NCBI RefSeq assembly: GCF_001949145.1
Contig: NW_019091393.1
Location: forward strand, 971,122-1,035,121
Length of the DNA stretch: 64,000 nucleotides
Origin: Acanthaster planci
Lineage: Eukaryota; Echinodermata; Asteroidea; Valvatida; Acanthasteridae
Direction: 5' to 3'
Shown: one piece after another, positions 60,286 through 64,000 of the stretch
Layout of the letters: every line of letters starts with the position of its first letter
Numbering within the stretch: the stretch's first letter is position 1
Position numbers and translations under genes: made by a program
Notes under the pieces: generated by a model
What the model saw: only the letters and a program-made list of their open reading frames with translations
What the model was told of the DNA's origin: nothing
Database searches by the model: none

Positions 60286-63200
60286 TGCTAACACGATCAG
60301 TGTGAATAAACGTCACTGACAGGCTATGTCCTTGACACATCACGCTGCGTACATCCCTGTTTGAACTAGACTCGATACCTGTGGTTGGTATCTCGCCATT
60401 CGACTGATCTGTATTTGATTCCGGCGTGCCCTCAAACACACTCCGTCTGCGTACCCTTTTCCCCATTTACCCGCCGTAGAGATTTGAGCGTGAAATTTTA
60501 ACAGATTCCTGTGTAATCATTTAATAACAATCAAACGGCTTTCTTCGGCAAGCAAGCCTCTTTTATTTCTTTGATCAGTATCTCTTCTTTTTGGTAACCC
60601 TTTAATTTCTATCCATTTGTATTGTGTTTAAGCCTAATTGACCTAGTACCGTTGTGTATAATTATGCACAAAGTCTGGAGTCTATTCAAGCTCTGCCCTT
60701 TTTAGCGATATCCAACGTGAGTCAGGTATCTCCCATATGATGATCCGAGTCTCAAGACGGAATGGAGAGGGTTTGTCTGCGCGAGAGGCAGGAACACTGG
60801 ACAACCTAACAATAAGTCGCCGTGTACTTTTCTTTCTTACGCATAATTTTATCAAATTACTATACGCATAGTCCGGTTGCACAGGAATCAAATTTGCTTT
60901 AACTAAAGGGTGGTTGCAATGAATTTTTTTCTTAAACGCACTTTTTTACTTTAGTTTTATACTTTTCTTCAGTGTGTGCAATAAATAAAACATTCGAAAT
61001 GTCCGTGCTACATATCTTAGATAGCTGAGGGCGCTGTTGCTCTAATGCCATTAGGCAACCGGAAGACATTGTTCACAGCATAGCCTATGTTTTCTGTTCA
61101 AATTGTGAACCAAGAATTTACTTAGGGATACAATTTCTGAGCAAGGGTTACTCACTGGCTTATTGCTAAGTACTTGCACAGCAATGAACACTTTATAGAC
61201 TAACACAGCAATGAAACACACAAAAAAAAAGCAATTGGTGGAAAATCTGGGGTAGCCCTTTATAGGCTTCCGTTGTTGACATGCGGCTTCTTCTTTTTGT
61301 TTGCTTTATTTTTCGCATTTTTACTCCTCGAATTTATTTTGTTGTCATAATTTTCTACATGTTTTTCGTTCTATTCAATACATGGCATTATGGAAATAAA
61401 TGTTGTTGAATTGAAGTGAATTGAAGTGAATAGACAAACGCAGCAATGAAACACCAAAGAAAAGCAATCAGTGGAAAGTATGGGGTAGCTTTTTAAAAGA
61501 TTTTTGATAATCACGGAGTGGTGGAAATGATGGATAAACTGTTCCGAACTGAGCTTTCTTCCCTACCTTTCTATGTTTCCCGTGCAAGCTGTATTCCATT
61601 CGACTTACTGCCATGCCCACTACTAGCTGCACCTTCCAGTGCTGGGGGGGGGGACCTAGGGTACGTCCCACAAAACATTTATCTCTTGTTAGGTTACTCC
61701 TACGAAGTTCGCTTTTCCTGGGGCTAGTCACCATAAACCATGATATCATCGTCGACAGTAGTATTACTTTTTATTCTCAGGTGATTCCACTTGTAATGAC
61801 ATTAGTCATCATGCTAGTTGGATGTACTCTTGGTTCATCTTGATGTCAGTCTGAGATATCACTGCGTTTGAATTACGCTGATTGGCTCACGCAATGCATT
61901 GGTGATTGGATAACAATATTGCTATTGACAGCTTGATGCTATTATTGCTCTTCGATGCACGTTGATGCCATCCCTGTTGAATTATTTTGGATCCAGCGCT
62001 GGATCCAATTAATGGTCAAAAAATTAATAAGCGCGTAGGCCTAATGTTTTGGGCGAATGTTTTACCGTGCACCATCCACAGCATTGCCCCACGGCCAGGC
62101 CCCCCAAAAATTCTGTTTAACTTGGGAGCACTTCTTGACAAAGTGCTTTTATTGACCGGAAATAACAAAAGCGCTAAATAATTTAACAGTTTCTTCCTTT
62201 CCACATTTCTACTATTAACCGATTCGATGACGCCATTACTGCCGTGTCCCTGTCACTCAGGCGTGCATTGCTAGGCTTGACTAGCAGGTGATTTTGGTTA
62301 TCTCCCACTCCCATTGGCCGATTAGGAGTCATTCAATGTGCATCTATTCGTTCACGCGCGTGGGGACACCACAGTATTGGCTCCTGACTTTTGTCACCGG
62401 ATCGGTCTACAGCGTTGCCTTAAACAGTACCCTGAAGACAAAATATGTGTAAAGCAGATACCAGAATCCCTGCAAGATCGATCACTGTACGGAGTATAAC
62501 TGGTCGTGATAAAACGTTGATTGTGCTGCGCTGTTGCGACAGTGATTGGAAAAGTGACACTAGTGACATTGATAGGCCGGAAGTGGACAGAGAACGTTTG
62601 CGCAAACTGGTAGAAAATATTCAGGCCAAACTTACACAACTAGGTTTGGCTTTCGCGTTCATGGTAGAAAGTAGAGCGTCACAGGCTTGTATTATCGGAC
62701 TTGGTAAATAAGCCGAGGCAATGAGATATCACTGCAAACGCTACGTCGACATGTTGGCCTTATTGACTGACTGGAAACGAAGTGATTCTCTACGTCTGAC
62801 GTGGCGAAGGTTATAAAGAACCTCTTAATACGTGGCGTAATACAATGTGGCCAGTTCTCTGCCTCAGCATAACAACCAAGAAATCGATAACAGGGACGAA
62901 ATACGAAATTGATTCAAGACGCGCAAGAGCTGTCCTGGAATAGATCATATCACATAGCCGAACTCATTTCCTAGCCACTTTAATAAGCGCGCAGCGAATG
63001 TTTGCATTCCACGATTTCCCAGGTAGGCCCATGGGGAATTGACGGTCGGAGTTTGCATATCCCTTCACGCCAAGATGTGCCCTTTATTTTCAATTTTGAC
63101 GATATAACTGGAGTATAATTATGATAATCAATGGCAGGAACGAAATGTGATTCGTGCAACTGGACAAAATTGAAAAAGCAAACTGTTACATTGACTTTCC

Positions 63201-64000
63201 AAATTGTGAAGATACACCGTAGGTTTCACGCTGCTTATTTCCCAACTTCCAAAGTCCAACACATTAACAACACGGTACATCCGCATGCTCTGAAAAAAAA
63301 ACGCAACCTCTAGTGAATTCTGTGTTTTGATAAGAGAACCATGCTTGAGAAGGATGCATCCATGTTGAGCACTTTTCATTCACATTATCGAGAGGCCAAC
63401 GTCGGAGTCCTGCGTTTCAGCTGTCCTCTTCATTGTACACCAGGCTTGCCTGGTAAAGATCTCCAATTCATCTCGATTTAGTGCCAGTTAATTTATTCAT
63501 AATGCCAGCATGAAACTCTCTTTCTAGATTTGCATTTAATTGTTTTCCCATTACCTGTATTGTTGTTTTTGCTCGTCTGTCTTTTGTCCAACTAGGTCTA
63601 TAATTGTTCGTTAGTACATGCAGGGGTCCACATGCTTCCGAGCAACAGTGATTAGATTCACTTAATTCTGCGGCCCTCGCCCATATAATCGCTTTCCATT
63701 GTGCAAGTATTTTTAAAAATAATGTCTAGTTGGTGTTTGCTTTGCAATCCAAACCTGGAATTTCCACTCAAAGTGTCTGCCTTCAACTTCACGATTACAT
63801 GATGTGACTTTATATTTGATTACATTATATTATAGTTTACGTGCTACGCTTGTATTTTTTTTCGTCGCTGTATTTTTGTCGAGGTCAAATAAATAATGAA
63901 ATTAAATATACATAAAATGAAAGTTACCACACAATAATAAAAAAGGTTCAAACATCCATTAGAGATGGATATTAAATTAATAAAAAGTATTACGTGAAAA
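60286..64000. other. non-coding stretch to the right edge
   Basis: No supportable gene. Contains a retroposon-like insertion at 61199-61492 and a CTCF-like core word at 61025-61032. Frames such as 62445-62711 (88 codons, with ATG) lack domain or splice support. Confidence 0.45.
61199..61492. mobile_element. possible retroposon insertion flanked by imperfect direct repeats
   Basis: A segment of about 62 bases (CAGCAATGAAACAC ... GGGGTAGC) occurs at 61199-61262 and again, diverged, at 61431-61492. Between them lies AT-rich sequence ending in ATTGAAGTGAATTGAAGTGA, a short tandem tail of the type left by some non-LTR retroposons. Local duplication without transposition is an alternative. Confidence 0.4.

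Noticed and set aside
62445-62711. Plus-strand 88-codon frame with a helical-looking end
   Set aside because: No family resemblance and no splice or promoter support.
1-64000. tRNA, rRNA or CRISPR features
   Set aside because: No tRNA A/B-box pair with a foldable cloverleaf, no rRNA block and no spacer-repeat array was found by eye; the tandem repeats have no spacers.

Overview
This window is nuclear DNA from an intron-rich animal. The genes have GT-AG introns, alternative-looking first exons and single-exon receptor and sulfotransferase genes. There are no prokaryotic signals such as operons or ribosome binding sites. The protein set (ALG2, WDR70, HYKK, TXNDC12, a caveolin, a carbohydrate sulfotransferase, an F-box/LRR protein, a class A GPCR), the many short foldback elements and the frequent TGTACATGTACA words suggest a marine invertebrate deuterostome such as an echinoderm, lancelet or hemichordate. 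That placement is an inference with low confidence. Three runs of N (13896-14866, 25138-25462, 59819-60285) are assembly gaps.

Layout. 1-6.7 kb: mostly non-coding, with a palindromic foldback element (2359-2711) and a possible minus-strand first exon (3371-3416). 6.8-9.8 kb (+): ALG2 in five exons, one intron apparently GC-AG. 11.0-22.0 kb (-): WDR70 in 17 exons, tail to tail with ALG2, carrying two minisatellites, two foldback elements and one apparent frameshift. 23.2-23.8 kb (-): the last two exons of a gene I do not recognise. 26.2-27.5 kb (+): a carbohydrate 6-O-sulfotransferase-like gene. 30.6-33.6 kb (+): hydroxylysine kinase (HYKK-like), four exons. 35.0-37.3 kb (-): TXNDC12/ERp18-like ER thioredoxin, six exons. 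38.5-43.8 kb (+): a caveolin with at least two candidate first exons. 45.5-47.2 kb (-): F-box/LRR gene. 50.6-51.9 kb (-): rhodopsin-like GPCR. 52-64 kb: no supportable gene, only repeats and unique non-coding sequence.

How the genes relate. They are independent housekeeping and membrane genes, not a cluster with a shared pathway. ALG2 (N-glycan assembly at the ER), TXNDC12 (ER thiol chemistry) and the sulfotransferase (Golgi) all serve the secretory pathway, but nothing here shows co-regulation. TXNDC12 and the caveolin are divergently transcribed with starts about 1.2 kb apart.

Exon boundaries were set by hand from splice consensus, reading-frame continuity and remembered family sequences. 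I found no convincing new multi-gene system. The most interesting items are the unknown spliced gene at 23.2-23.8 kb, the caveolin alternative first exons, the WDR70 frameshift, the ALG2 GC-AG intron and several families of foldback elements, some sitting next to splice sites.
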